Origin: Chloroflexota bacterium
Lineage (GTDB): Bacteria; Chloroflexota; Anaerolineae; Aggregatilineales; Phototrophicaceae
Direction of reading: 5' to 3'
NCBI GenBank assembly: GCA_016223085.1
Contig: JACRPS010000005.1
Location: 1-64,000, forward strand
Length of the DNA: 64,000 nucleotides
Below are positions 43,740 to 52,491 of the stretch, piece after piece. Under the pieces are notes generated by a model. It worked only from the letters and a program-made list of their open reading frames with translations, was not told the origin of the DNA and made no database searches. Made by a program: the position numbers and the translations under genes. The stretch's first letter is position 1. Each line of letters starts with the position of its first letter.

Positions 43740-44080
43740 TGCAGCAACAACCTTAGGTTGCAGGGTTGTAGGGGCACGGCATGCCGTGCCCCTACGGAAA
43801 ATCCCCGTCATTCTCATCCTGTTAGGTACTAGCTCGAACAGATACGGATGTTGGGGCGAACCGCCGGTTCGTCCCAACCGCAACACCTGATCGCATCCCT
43901 GGGGCGAGGCACACCTTGCCCTTTTTCTGTCCCCGCTGGCAGGCGTTTCTATCGCTTTGCGTTAAGAATCGGTATGATTAGGTAGGGGCACGGCATGCCG
44001 CGCCCCTGCTTTAGATTTTTCGGAATCTGAGTGAGCGAGTATCCAGCCAGCGGCTAACAGCCAACCGCCAAAGGCTATTT
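43740..44080. other. 341-bp intergenic region with three palindromic cores and a heptamer array
   Basis: Cores lie at 43768-43795 (GTAGGGGCACGGCA plus reverse complement), 43850-43878 (GTTGGGGCGAACC type) and 43982-44009 (one mismatch in the right arm). From 44044 to 44077 there are heptamers CAGCCAG, CGGCTAA, CAGCCAA, CCGCCAA and AAGGCTA that run up to the kinase start. No gene or tRNA was seen. Confidence 0.75.
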
Positions 44081-46717
44081 ATGAGCAAACCGTCAGTCAT
44101 TGCCAATCGGTTTGAGGTTGAGGTCCTGATCGGTCACGGCGGCATGGGCGATGTCTACCGGGGGCGGGATACGCTGACCGGCCAGCCGGTGGCAATCAAG
44201 TTCCTCAAGCCGGAGATCATCGCGGAAAATCCGGAACTGGTCGCCCGCTTCGTGCGCGAAGGTGAGGCGCTGCGCGCGCTGAATCACCCCAACATCGTCA
44301 AGATGCTGGCCGCCGCTGACGACGACGGTCACCGCTGCCTGATTATGGAATACGTGGGCGGCGGTTCGCTGCGTGATCTGCTGACGCGCCAGCCGCGCCT
44401 GCCGGTTGACCGCGTGCTGAATATCGCGCTCGATCTGGCGGACGCGCTCACCCGCGCCCACCGGCTGAAGATCATCCACCGTGATATTAAACCGGCCAAC
44501 GTGCTGCTGGCCGAGGACGGCACGCCGCGCCTGACCGATTTTGGCGTGGCGCACCTCTCCGACCGCACCCGCGTGACCGAAACCGGCATGTTGATCGGCA
44601 CCTACGCCTACATCAGCCCGGAAGCCTGCATGGGTGACGAACTGGACGCCCGCACCGATATCTGGTCGTTTGGCGTGCTGCTGTTTGAGATGCTGGCCGG
44701 GCAGCGCCCGTTTGAAGCCACCCATCCGGCGGCGATTATCACCGCCATCCTGACCAAACCCGTGCCCGACCTGCTGGCGCTGCGCCCGGACGCGCCGCCC
44801 GCACTGGTGGGCCTGATTTACGCCATGCTGGAAAAAGACCGGGACAAACGCATCGCCAGCGTGCGGCTGGTCGGCGCGCAGTTGGAAGCGATCATCGGTG
44901 GCACGCCGACCGGCAGCCCGTTCGCGGCTACCCCGCCGCCGCTGCTGGTCACGCCGGTGACCCCCACGCCTACCGTCCCGCCCATTGAGGACGCGCCCAC
45001 CATCGCGCCGACGCCCACGCCCCTGCGATCATCATCACACGGCCAGGCAGCAGATGCACCGCCGCGCCGGTCGCGCTGGCGCTGGCTGGCGGCGCTGGCG
45101 GCGCTGGCGCTGGCCGCCGTCCTGATCGCGCCGGGGCTGCTGCCGGGCGCAGTCCCGCCCCCGACTGCCGCGCCAGCGACCACGACTCCCGCTGGCGCAC
45201 TACCAACGGATGACGCCGCCGGTAAGGTGTCCGTGCCGACCGCGCTGCCGGTGGTGATCGAGCCGGTGCAGCCGGGCGAATTTATGGTGCTGGTGGCCGA
45301 CTTTGAGCCGATCAACACCCTGCGCCGGGACGTGACGCGCTTCATCGTCCGCGACCTGCGGCGGAAACTGGAAGAAGCAGTGCCGTTTTCGCAGGTGCGC
45401 GTGCGCGAACTGCCGCAGGTCATCCACACCGACGAGGAAGCCCAGGCCGCCGCCGAGGCCGCCGGCGCGACCGTCATCATCTGGGGCAACTATACCCGCA
45501 GCCAGATTGAAGCAGAAGTGCAGATTGGCTCAACGGTGGCGTTCCCGGCGCTTGCCTTCGACCGGCTGACGCTGGAGCGCACGGCCAACATCACCCTGCG
45601 CCTGACCGACCCACGCGACGAATCGCTGGTGAACCCGGCGCTGGGTGTTATCACCATCCTGCAACTGGCAGACGGCAACGGCTACGAAGTGATGCGGACA
45701 CTGGCCGTGCTGGACCAGATCAACGCGGCTACGCCGGAGATGGACGGCGGCGGCATTGCCGCGCGGGCGCACCAGTTTATCGCTGCTTACGTGGACGATA
45801 CGCCGGCGGCGGTGGACGCCATCAGCGCGGCCATCACGCTCGACCCGGCCAACGCGCTGCTGTACGCCGCCCGCGCCGCCGCCCGGCAGCGCCTGGGTCG
45901 GCTGGACGAATCGCGCCAGGATGTGCGCACGGCGGAACGCAGCGGCCCGGCGGACTGGGCGATTCCGCTGTTCCTGGAAGCAAATATCCCACTGATGCAG
46001 AATGACGTGGATGCTGCCATTCCGCTGTACGACCAGATCATCGCGCTGCGCCCGGATGACTGGTTCCCCTACAGTATGCGCGGCGCATTTTATTACCAGC
46101 AGGACGATCTGGCGCGGGCGAAACAGGACTATGCCCGTTCGATTGAACTTAAGCCGAACGCCAACTTCCCCTACGTGATCTCCGGCATGATCGCGCTGCG
46201 CGAGGGGCGCATGGCGGACGCGCGGCGGCACATGGAGACGATTCTGCGCGAGTTCACCGACCCGCTGTTTGCCTCGCGCATTTCGACCGTCGCCTTTGGC
46301 GACCAGTCGAAAAGCCCATTTGGCGCGGTGTTTGCCGCCTTTGGCTACCTCATCCTCGACCAGTACGACCAGATGTTACAGGCGGCGCAGACCGCCGTCC
46401 AGCTTGATGGCACGCTGTCCGACCTGTACGCGATTGAAGGCTACGCCTACTGCAACCTGGGCCGCTATCAAGAGGCAGAAGCCGCTTATACGCGCGGCAT
46501 TGAGATGAAGCCCAACGCGCCGATTGGCTACGCGCTGCGGGCGGAGGTGCGCCTGAAGCAGTTGAACGTGCTCGGCGGCAACGCTGACGCCAGACGCGCC
46601 ATGCAGCTCATCAACGAATCCGGGCGCGGTAAGGAATTGCAGCCCTACATCACCGCCGGGCTGCTGCAGCAGGTCGGCTGCACCAATTTCTGGGACTGGC
46701 AGCCGCCCCAGCCGTGA
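44081..46717 (+). CDS. membrane Ser/Thr protein kinase with C-terminal TPR domain
   Basis: The 878-residue protein has a full Hanks-type kinase domain (residues 10-270): GHGGMGDVYRG glycine loop, VAIKFLKP lysine, IIHRDIKPANVLL catalytic loop, DFGVAHL, and a GTYAYISPEA activation segment. A Pro-rich linker leads to a transmembrane helix (WRWLAALAALALAAVLIAPG, about 327-347), then an extracytoplasmic region with several TPR units (about 560-860). It phosphorylates proteins in response to an outside or envelope signal. Its Shine-Dalgarno-like AAAGG lies inside the repeat array just before the ATG. Confidence 0.92.
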   Translation: MSKPSVIANRFEVEVLIGHGGMGDVYRGRDTLTGQPVAIKFLKPEIIAENPELVARFVREGEALRALNHPNIVKMLAAADDDGHRCLIMEYVGGGSLRDLLTRQPRLPVDRVLNIALDLADALTRAHRLKIIHRDIKPANVLLAEDGTPRLTDFGVAHLSDRTRVTETGMLIGTYAYISPEACMGDELDARTDIWSFGVLLFEMLAGQRPFEATHPAAIITAILTKPVPDLLALRPDAPPALVGLIYAMLEKDRDKRIASVRLVGAQLEAIIGGTPTGSPFAATPPPLLVTPVTPTPTVPPIEDAPTIAPTPTPLRSSSHGQAADAPPRRSRWRWLAALAALALAAVLIAPGLLPGAVPPPTAAPATTTPAGALPTDDAAGKVSVPTALPVVIEPVQPGEFMVLVADFEPINTLRRDVTRFIVRDLRRKLEEAVPFSQVRVRELPQVIHTDEEAQAAAEAAGATVIIWGNYTRSQIEAEVQIGSTVAFPALAFDRLTLERTANITLRLTDPRDESLVNPALGVITILQLADGNGYEVMRTLAVLDQINAATPEMDGGGIAARAHQFIAAYVDDTPAAVDAISAAITLDPANALLYAARAAARQRLGRLDESRQDVRTAERSGPADWAIPLFLEANIPLMQNDVDAAIPLYDQIIALRPDDWFPYSMRGAFYYQQDDLARAKQDYARSIELKPNANFPYVISGMIALREGRMADARRHMETILREFTDPLFASRISTVAFGDQSKSPFGAVFAAFGYLILDQYDQMLQAAQTAVQLDGTLSDLYAIEGYAYCNLGRYQEAEAAYTRGIEMKPNAPIGYALRAEVRLKQLNVLGGNADARRAMQLINESGRGKELQPYITAGLLQQVGCTNFWDWQPPQP

Positions 46718-46760
46718 CATTTAACCACTCCGGTATGAACTGAAAACTGACGGCTATCCA

Positions 46761-47507
46761 ATGGACACCACTGAACAACTCATTGAACAACTGCGCCACA
46801 CCAGCGCCAGCATCCGCAGCCAGGCTGTCTTAAGCCTGGGCAAACAGCGTGCCGCTGGCGCGGTGGACGCGCTGGTGCAGGTCCTATGCACCGACCCTGA
46901 ACTGAACGTGCAGGAGGATGCCACCTGGGCGCTCGTCCGCATCGGCGGCGCGGCAGTCCCGCCGCTGCTTCAGGCACTGCACGACGCGCAGCCGCAGGTG
47001 CGCCATAACGCGGCGCACACACTGGGCAAAATCGCTGACCCACGCGCCGTAGACGCGCTGATCGCCGCGCTGGAGGACGACACCCCCGCCGTACGCCTCA
47101 AGGCTGCTTTCGCGCTGGGGCAGATCGGCGCGCCGGCAGCGATTGAGCCGCTGGTTCGCCTGCTGGATGATGGCAGTCAGGACGTCCGCTGGATGGCGCG
47201 GGACGTGCTCGAATCATTTGGCGCGGCGGCCATACCCGCGCTGACACGGATGTTAGGGGAGGGTTCGCCGGAGGCGCGGGAACTGGCGGCCAGCCTGCTG
47301 GGGGAAACCGGCAGCCGTGAGGCGGTCGAACCGCTGACCGGCCTACTGCGGGATAGCGACTGGCAGGTACGGTTTGCCGCTGCTACCGCCCTGGGGGAGA
47401 TCGGCGGTCCGGCGGCTGTCAGCGCGCTGGAGTCGCTGCTGGACGACGACAGCCCGCCGGTGCGGGCGCTGGTTGCTAAACTGCTGCGCCGCTTCGGCAC
47501 AGGATGA
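46761..47507 (+). CDS. HEAT-repeat (PBS lyase-type) scaffold protein
   Basis: The 248-residue protein consists of about seven HEAT repeats of 30 residues, for example PQVRHNAAHTLGKIADPRAV, AVRLKAAFALGQIGAPAAIE and WQVRFAAATALGEIGGPAAV. Such proteins are helical scaffolds for protein contacts; none of the enzymatic bilin lyase features are expected here. It follows the kinase by 43 bp on the same strand and may work with it. Confidence 0.88.
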   Translation: MDTTEQLIEQLRHTSASIRSQAVLSLGKQRAAGAVDALVQVLCTDPELNVQEDATWALVRIGGAAVPPLLQALHDAQPQVRHNAAHTLGKIADPRAVDALIAALEDDTPAVRLKAAFALGQIGAPAAIEPLVRLLDDGSQDVRWMARDVLESFGAAAIPALTRMLGEGSPEARELAASLLGETGSREAVEPLTGLLRDSDWQVRFAAATALGEIGGPAAVSALESLLDDDSPPVRALVAKLLRRFGTG

Positions 47508-47525
47508 CGACTGGTTAACGCCCGG

Positions 47526-48191
47526 TTATGGCTGCGCTTTCGCCCGCGCCAGCAGATCGCGCAGGCGGTCAAGCGTTACCCCGGCCAGCGACGGCAGCAC
47601 CACATGCGCCGCGCCGACTACCCGCGCTGCGCCCAATCCGACCACCCGGAAGCCGCCCGCCAGCGCCGCCTGCACCCCCGCGCCGGAGTCCTCAAACACC
47701 ACCCCCTCATGGGGCGGCAGATGGAGGCGGTCGGCTACCCACAGGTAAATGTCCGGGGCGGGTTTGGTGCGTTCGACCGTCAGGCCATCACCGATCACGT
47801 CGAAATACTCCAGCAGGCCTACTTTTTTCAGCACCAGCCGCGCGTTCTGGCTGGACGACCCCAGCGCGATTTTGAGTCCGGCAGCGCGCCCCTCCCGAAT
47901 CAGATCGGCCACACCCGGCGCGGCGTCGGCAGGCGTAAGCCGGTCCAGCAGCTCGTGGAAATAGGCGTTTTTACGCGCCATCATCGTCTGCGCCAGGTCT
48001 TCGCTGACCGTACGGCCTTTCAGGAACAGGTCGAGGCAGGCGCGGCGCGGCAGGCCAAGCATCGGCTCGTAATCTTCCAGCGTGAACGGGATATTATAGT
48101 CCTGCCCCAGCCGCACCCAGGATTCGTAGTGCAGCGAAATCGTGTCGGCAATCACGCCGTCAAGGTCAAAAATCAGTGCGCGCAGGTGCAT
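47526..48191 (-). CDS. HAD hydrolase, beta-phosphoglucomutase-like
   Basis: The 221-residue enzyme has HAD motif I DLDGVIADT, motif II IALGSSSQN, the lysine in ERTKPAPDIYL (motif III) and motif IV VFEDSGAGVQAA. The LGLPRRACLDLFLKG cap segment and DVIGDGLTVERTKPAPDIYL resemble beta-phosphoglucomutase/phosphatase members. It acts on small phosphosugars; whether it is a mutase or a phosphatase cannot be told. It converges with the HEAT gene, with 18 bp between the stops. Confidence 0.87.
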   Translation of the reverse strand: MHLRALIFDLDGVIADTISLHYESWVRLGQDYNIPFTLEDYEPMLGLPRRACLDLFLKGRTVSEDLAQTMMARKNAYFHELLDRLTPADAAPGVADLIREGRAAGLKIALGSSSQNARLVLKKVGLLEYFDVIGDGLTVERTKPAPDIYLWVADRLHLPPHEGVVFEDSGAGVQAALAGGFRVVGLGAARVVGAAHVVLPSLAGVTLDRLRDLLARAKAQP

Positions 48192-48378
48192 GTGTCAGCC
48201 TTGCCGTTTAAGAATCATCCGGTAGGCGCGTTGTAGCGTGCCAGGACATTATTGTACAGTCCTGTTAGCAAAATCACAGCGGCGGTTCACGATCTGAAAC
48301 GGGGAGCAGTGAAAATCGTGGTCCCTACAGCAGTATCCCCACCGAATTCACCACTCCCTGAAACCCTGAAACGTTTCG

Positions 48379-48408
48379 TTTCGCTAATCGTCCACAATCT
48401 GCTACAAT
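48379..48408 (+). promoter_or_regulatory. possible promoter of the histidine kinase gene
   Basis: TTTCGC and TACAAT are separated by 18 bp, and the ATG at 48424 is 15 bases after the -10 box. The -35 match is weak. The upstream 180 bp show no other gene. Confidence 0.35.
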
Positions 48409-48423
48409 CAATATTGGCTCGAA

Positions 48424-49701
48424 ATGCAAAATAGCAGTCCTTGTTTTCGCATGAACGATAACCATTCGATTTCTTCGGATTATGTGCGCCAGCTTGAAAT
48501 CCTCCGGCAGGTAGACGACGAGCTAAGCCATCATCTCAACATCAGTCTGGTGCTGTCGCTGGGGCTGGACGCGGCGGTCCGGCTGGGTAATGCCGAAGCC
48601 GGCGCGATTCACCTGATCGAAGGTGATCAGCTTCAGGTGGCGCAAATGCTGGGGGCGTATCCGCGTTCGCTGCTGAACACAACCGTGCCGTTTGATCAGG
48701 GATTGATCGGGCGGGCACTGCGCCGCCAGCAGGCCGAACTGGTGCTGGGCGTACAGTCTGACCCCGATTATCTGCCACATGTGCCGGGAATGCGGGCGCA
48801 GATGTCCATTCCGCTGATTTCGCACGACCGCCCGATTGGCATCCTCAACATCCAGACCTCGCGCCCGGAACTGTTCACGCCGGAGGTGTTTGAGTTTGTA
48901 CAGTTACTGGCGGCGCGCATCGCCGTTGCTGCCGATAATGCCCGGATGTACGAGCAGCTTCGCTCCTGGCTGATGGAACTGAAGGGGCTGTACGACAAGG
49001 TGAGCGAACTGGAAAAAGTGAAGACGGACATGATTCGTATGGCGGCCCACGACCTGCGTAATCCGCTGCACAACATCCAGTCCGCCGTTGAATTGATTCG
49101 CCACGACCTGCCGCCGGACATCCGCCAGGATAAAGAGCCGCTGTTTGACATCGTTCGCCAGTCCATTGACCGGATGCGCAAGATCACCACCGATATTCTG
49201 TCGCTGGAGCGCATCGAGCAGTCGGCGCAGGTGCCTGTCCGCCAACCGGTGAACCTGTGCGCCATCGCGCGGCAGGTGTGCGAGGAATACCAGCCGCAGG
49301 CGGCACAAAAACAGCTTCATCTGACCGTAACGACCTATCCTGACACGGTTCAGGTGCCCGGCGACGAAGCCCAGCTTTACGAAGTGATCGCCAATCTGGT
49401 CAGCAACGCCATCAAATACACGCCGGAACGCGGCCAGGTGGAGGTGACGCTGCTGGCCGAAGACGCGCAGGCCGTGCTGGAAGTGCGCGACTCCGGCTAT
49501 GGTATTCCCGAAAGCGCCCAGGCGCGGCTGTTCCAGCCGTTTTTCCGCGCCAAAACCGACGAAACCAGCGAGGTGGAAGGTACGGGACTGGGGCTGTACA
49601 TGGTTAAACGCATCGTCGAACGGCACGGCGGCAAAATGCGCTTCAGCAGTGTCTACGGTCAGGGCAGCATCTTCGGCTTTGAACTGCCGCTGACGGTCTA
49701 G
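48424..49701 (+). CDS. cytoplasmic GAF-domain sensor histidine kinase
   Basis: The 425-residue protein has an N-terminal GAF domain (LVLSLGLDAAVRLGNAEAGA ... FEFVQLLAARIAVAADNARM, about 35-180), a coiled-coil linker, a HisKA domain with phospho-acceptor His in MAAHDLRNPLHN, and a HATPase domain (LVSNAIKYTPERG, RDSGYGIP, GTGLGLYMVKRI). No transmembrane segment is present. No response regulator gene is adjacent, so it is an orphan. A second ATG at 48451 is an alternative start; neither has a good Shine-Dalgarno. Confidence 0.9.
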   Translation: MQNSSPCFRMNDNHSISSDYVRQLEILRQVDDELSHHLNISLVLSLGLDAAVRLGNAEAGAIHLIEGDQLQVAQMLGAYPRSLLNTTVPFDQGLIGRALRRQQAELVLGVQSDPDYLPHVPGMRAQMSIPLISHDRPIGILNIQTSRPELFTPEVFEFVQLLAARIAVAADNARMYEQLRSWLMELKGLYDKVSELEKVKTDMIRMAAHDLRNPLHNIQSAVELIRHDLPPDIRQDKEPLFDIVRQSIDRMRKITTDILSLERIEQSAQVPVRQPVNLCAIARQVCEEYQPQAAQKQLHLTVTTYPDTVQVPGDEAQLYEVIANLVSNAIKYTPERGQVEVTLLAEDAQAVLEVRDSGYGIPESAQARLFQPFFRAKTDETSEVEGTGLGLYMVKRIVERHGGKMRFSSVYGQGSIFGFELPLTV

Positions 49702-49702
49702 C

Positions 49703-49730
49703 TTGTGCCGGAGCGCGCAATCGTTATAAT
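49703..49730 (+). promoter_or_regulatory. promoter of the esterase gene, nearly leaderless
   Basis: TTGTGC and a perfect TATAAT are 16 bp apart. The esterase ATG is eight bases after the -10 box, so transcription probably starts at or very near the start codon. Confidence 0.6.
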
Positions 49731-49738
49731 CGTCACCC

Positions 49739-50740
49739 ATGCGACACAACCCATTCAAACCCATAACGCTGTTCCTGCTGGCCGTCCTGTTCCTGACCGC
49801 CTGCGACCCGCTGGCCGCGCCACTGGCGACGCCGCAGGTCATCATCGTCACGCCGGTGCCCAGCAGCACGCCGCCGCCTACGCCCACGTCCGCGCCAACG
49901 CGCACGCCGATACCGACGCGCACGCCGGCGTTTACCCCTTCGCCGACCGCGCCGCCCTGCCCGGAAGAAGCCGGGCGTGTCGAACGGGTAGACCAGTTCC
50001 GCAGTGAAGTCGCGGGACAAAATCTGCGCTACCGGGTGTACATCCCGCCCTGTTATCTTGAAAGCCAGAAGCGGTATCCGCTGCTGATGCTGATTCACGG
50101 TGCGGCTGATACCGAAGAACAGTGGGAGCGCATCGGCCTGATTGACGCGCTCGATCAGGGCTTGCGGCTGGGGGCGCTGGCGCCGATGGTGGTGGTGATG
50201 CCGTATATGGGGTCCATCGGCGCGGAGAATACCTTCCCGCCGGACCCGTCGTACGAGACGGTGGTGCTGGATGAACTGCTGCCCGCCGTCGAACGCGACT
50301 TCTGCACCTGGAGCGACCGGGAACACCGCGCCATCGGTGGGATTTCACGCGGGGGGTTCTGGGCCTACAGCATCGCGCTGCGCCACCCGGATGTGTTTGG
50401 CATCGTCGGCGGCCACAGCGCCTTTTTCCCGGACGACCTGGGCGAAGTCCCACCGCCGTTTAACCCGCTGGAACTGGCGCTCAACTCGTCGTTTCTGCAA
50501 GACGCCGATTTACGGATGTATCTGGATAACGGCGCCAGCGATTTCGCCGGCATTAATCTGGAACTGTTTTCCAGCCGTCTCAGTTCACGTGGCATCGCCC
50601 ACACGTACGTAATTAACCCGGTGGGCGATCACGATGATACTTACTGGTCGGCGCACGCCTCGGAATATCTGGCGTTTTACGGGCGCACCTGGCCGCGCAC
50701 CGTCGCGGAACTGCCAAGCTGCCTGGAGCCGAGTCCCTGA
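49739..50740 (+). CDS. esterase-family lipoprotein
   Basis: The 333-residue protein has a lipoprotein signal (ITLFLLAVLFLTAC, lipobox LTAC near residue 22), a Thr/Pro-rich linker, and an alpha/beta hydrolase domain of the esterase D/enterochelin-esterase type: VYIPPCYLESQKRYPLLMLIHG and nucleophile Ser in GGISRGGFWA. The late GDHDDTYW could hold the catalytic His. It likely cleaves an ester or peptidoglycan-linked substrate at the cell surface. It is a single-gene unit. Confidence 0.87.
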   Translation: MRHNPFKPITLFLLAVLFLTACDPLAAPLATPQVIIVTPVPSSTPPPTPTSAPTRTPIPTRTPAFTPSPTAPPCPEEAGRVERVDQFRSEVAGQNLRYRVYIPPCYLESQKRYPLLMLIHGAADTEEQWERIGLIDALDQGLRLGALAPMVVVMPYMGSIGAENTFPPDPSYETVVLDELLPAVERDFCTWSDREHRAIGGISRGGFWAYSIALRHPDVFGIVGGHSAFFPDDLGEVPPPFNPLELALNSSFLQDADLRMYLDNGASDFAGINLELFSSRLSSRGIAHTYVINPVGDHDDTYWSAHASEYLAFYGRTWPRTVAELPSCLEPSP

Positions 50741-50754
50741 GCCGTTTTTAGAAC

Positions 50755-50826
50755 CTATCGGTAAACCTCTTTTATTTGTCGGTAGGGGCACGGCATGCCG
50801 TGCCCCTACGAAGGGTTTGTGGATAG
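50755..50826 (+). mobile_element. MITE-like repeat, family 2, copy 1
   Basis: The ends CTATCGGTAAACC and GGGTTTGTGGATAG are imperfect inverted repeats. They frame the core GTAGGGGCACGGCA plus reverse complement. Related copies lie at 51366-51437 (opposite orientation) and 57905-57975. It follows the esterase stop. Confidence 0.75.
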
Positions 50827-50837
50827 ACACTTAGCCC

Positions 50838-51302
50838 TTAGCTCACGGCTTTCCTGACGAGTTCGGCGATCCTGGCCTCTTCGGCAGGGGTCAACGCCTT
50901 CAGCGCGAAGGAGACCGGCCACATGGCACCGTCGTCGAGGTTCGCCGTGTCGTTGAAGCCGAACGTCGCGTAGCGCGAGTTGAACTTGTGCGCGCTCTGG
51001 AAGAAGCAGACGACCTTGCCGTCCCTATCGGCATACGCGGGCATCCCGTACCAGGTTTTCGGCGAGAGGTCGGGCGCGTTGGCTTTGACGATCTCATGGA
51101 GCCGCTGGGCCATGGCGCGCTCCGGTTCCGGCATTTCGGCGATCTTCGCCAGCACGTCGCTTTCCCCGGCTTCCCTGTCCTTCTTCGCGCGCGCTTCTGC
51201 CTTCAGCTCCCTGGCGCGCTCCTTCATCGCGGCGCGCTCCTCGTCCGTGAATCCCCTGGTGGTGTCTCTGGCAGATTTCTGCGTGTCGTTCTTTGAACTC
51301 AT
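50838..51302 (-). CDS. DUF1801 (YdhG-like) protein
   Basis: The 154-residue protein has the DUF1801 pattern: [59 protein letters not shown]. The N-terminal 60 residues are a charged helix ([20 protein letters not shown]). Family members have been linked to iron handling without firm proof. A very strong GGAGGAGG precedes the ATG, unlike most genes here, which is compatible with recent acquisition. Family-2 repeats lie on both sides. Confidence 0.83.
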   Translation of the reverse strand: MSSKNDTQKSARDTTRGFTDEERAAMKERARELKAEARAKKDREAGESDVLAKIAEMPEPERAMAQRLHEIVKANAPDLSPKTWYGMPAYADRDGKVVCFFQSAHKFNSRYATFGFNDTANLDDGAMWPVSFALKALTPAEEARIAELVRKAVS

Positions 51303-51365
51303 CGCAACCTCCTCCTTACACGGGATAAGATGCCAGACATGGACGGCTGTAAATACAGCCTGTAT

Positions 51366-51437
51366 CTATCCATAAACGCTTTTGTAGGGCACGGCACGCC
51401 GTGCCCCTACCAACATATAAAAGAAGTTTACCGATGG
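51366..51437 (-). mobile_element. MITE-like repeat, family 2, copy 2
   Basis: The ends are CTATCCATAAACG and GTTTACCGATGG and the core is GTAGGGCACGGCAC with its partner arm, one base shorter than other copies. Orientation is opposite to the copies at 50755 and 57905. It reaches to within four bases of the VOC gene stop. Confidence 0.7.
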
Positions 51438-51440
51438 TTC

Positions 51441-51854
51441 TTACGGCTTGTCCTGGGAAAGCACCATGATGTTGCCGCTGTTATCCCTGAAAATGGCTTC
51501 GATAATGCCGTAGGGTCGGTCTGTTGGTGGCTGCACGAATTCCACACCCTTCGCCTTCAAAACCTCATACGTCTTGTGACAATCGTCGGTTTTCCAGGGA
51601 CCGATGCCAAGCTTGCCCGCTTCCACGAGTTTGGTCAGATGATCCACCTCCTCCTGAGTAAGCGCGTGGCTTGGTTTCAGCGCCGCCAGTTGAAATTCGA
51701 GGTCTGGCTGGCTCCTCAGGCCGACGGTTAGCCAGCGATAATCGCCGGCAGTCACATCGGCACGAATGTCGAAGCCGAGTTTTTCGGTATAGAAACTCAG
51801 CGCTTCGTTCTGATCCTTGACCCAAATGGTTACGACCGAAAGTCTGTTTATCAT
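51441..51854 (-). CDS. VOC-family (glyoxalase-like) protein
   Basis: The 137-residue protein shows the VOC pattern: INRLSVVTIWVKDQNEALSFYTEKLGFDI at the start, DYRWLTVGLRSQPDLEFQLA, and YGIIEAIFRDNSGNIMVLSQ at the end, where the glutamate is a metal ligand. Such proteins are glyoxalases, dioxygenases or resistance proteins. GAGGAGG precedes the ATG. It lies beside an AraC-type regulator in the same direction, 77 bp downstream of it. Confidence 0.88.
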   Translation of the reverse strand: MINRLSVVTIWVKDQNEALSFYTEKLGFDIRADVTAGDYRWLTVGLRSQPDLEFQLAALKPSHALTQEEVDHLTKLVEAGKLGIGPWKTDDCHKTYEVLKAKGVEFVQPPTDRPYGIIEAIFRDNSGNIMVLSQDKP

Positions 51855-51931
51855 GTGTTGCCTCCTCAGTCAGGTTTGGTTCACATGATAAAACATTTGT
51901 GCTAAACCGGCTTCTCGAAAATTGCCCTGTT

Positions 51932-52330
51932 TCACGGTTCGTGTGTGTCATTAATCCCATGCAACAGGCAGACACACAGTGGGATGTAACCCGGTTTCCG
52001 GATTGGCTGGCTGCTCCGCCGGTAGGCGCTGGGTGAGATACCGACGAGTTTGCGAAACAGCGCGCTGAATGACCCCAGGCTTTCAAACCCAACGTCGGCG
52101 CAAATCTCGGTAACGCTGAGATCCGAGTTGCGCAATAGCTCTTTGGCTCTGGTAATCCGTAACTGGATGAGGTATTGATGGGGAGTCTGCTGATAGATGC
52201 GACGAAACAGCCGAATCAGATAGTACGGCGAAAGCGCGACTGCATGACTCAACTGCTCGATGGTGATGGGCGTTGCATAGTTTTGATCCAAAAGGCGGCG
52301 GGCAAGGTGAGCCTGTTTATGGTGATGCAC
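51932..52330 (-). CDS. AraC-family HTH regulator
   Basis: The 132-residue protein is the DNA-binding part of an AraC regulator: ITIEQLSHAVALSPYYLIRL, FRRIYQQTPHQYLIQLRITRA, DLSVTEICADVGFESLGSFS, ALFRKLVGISPSAYR. It lacks a ligand-binding domain. It begins with GTG. Its position just upstream of the VOC gene suggests it regulates that gene. Confidence 0.87.
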   Translation of the reverse strand: MHHHKQAHLARRLLDQNYATPITIEQLSHAVALSPYYLIRLFRRIYQQTPHQYLIQLRITRAKELLRNSDLSVTEICADVGFESLGSFSALFRKLVGISPSAYRRSSQPIRKPGYIPLCVCLLHGINDTHEP

Positions 52331-52470
52331 AACAGCTCTCTCATAGCTTCGTGTGACCGCTTGGGCTACTATAACACGATTCCGGCCATAGATCAGACGA
52401 AGGGGCTGAACTGCTGCTTTGCTCGTTCTCAGCCGAAAACAGGGTAATGATCTTTTTAACAGGTACCCTC

Positions 52471-52491
52471 TTACTGAACACTGAAAACTAG
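52471..52491. repeat. heptamer array at TPR gene stop
   Basis: Heptamers TTACTGA, ACACTGA and AAACTAG end at the TAG stop codon of the minus-strand TPR gene (52488-52490). It is the same situation as at livH (27862) and the DUF2723-type gene (62310). Confidence 0.65.

Noticed and set aside
43740-44080. tRNA or riboswitch in the gap before the kinase gene
   Set aside because: The structure there is explained by palindromic cores and heptamers; no cloverleaf or T-loop GTTCGAATC-type motif was found.
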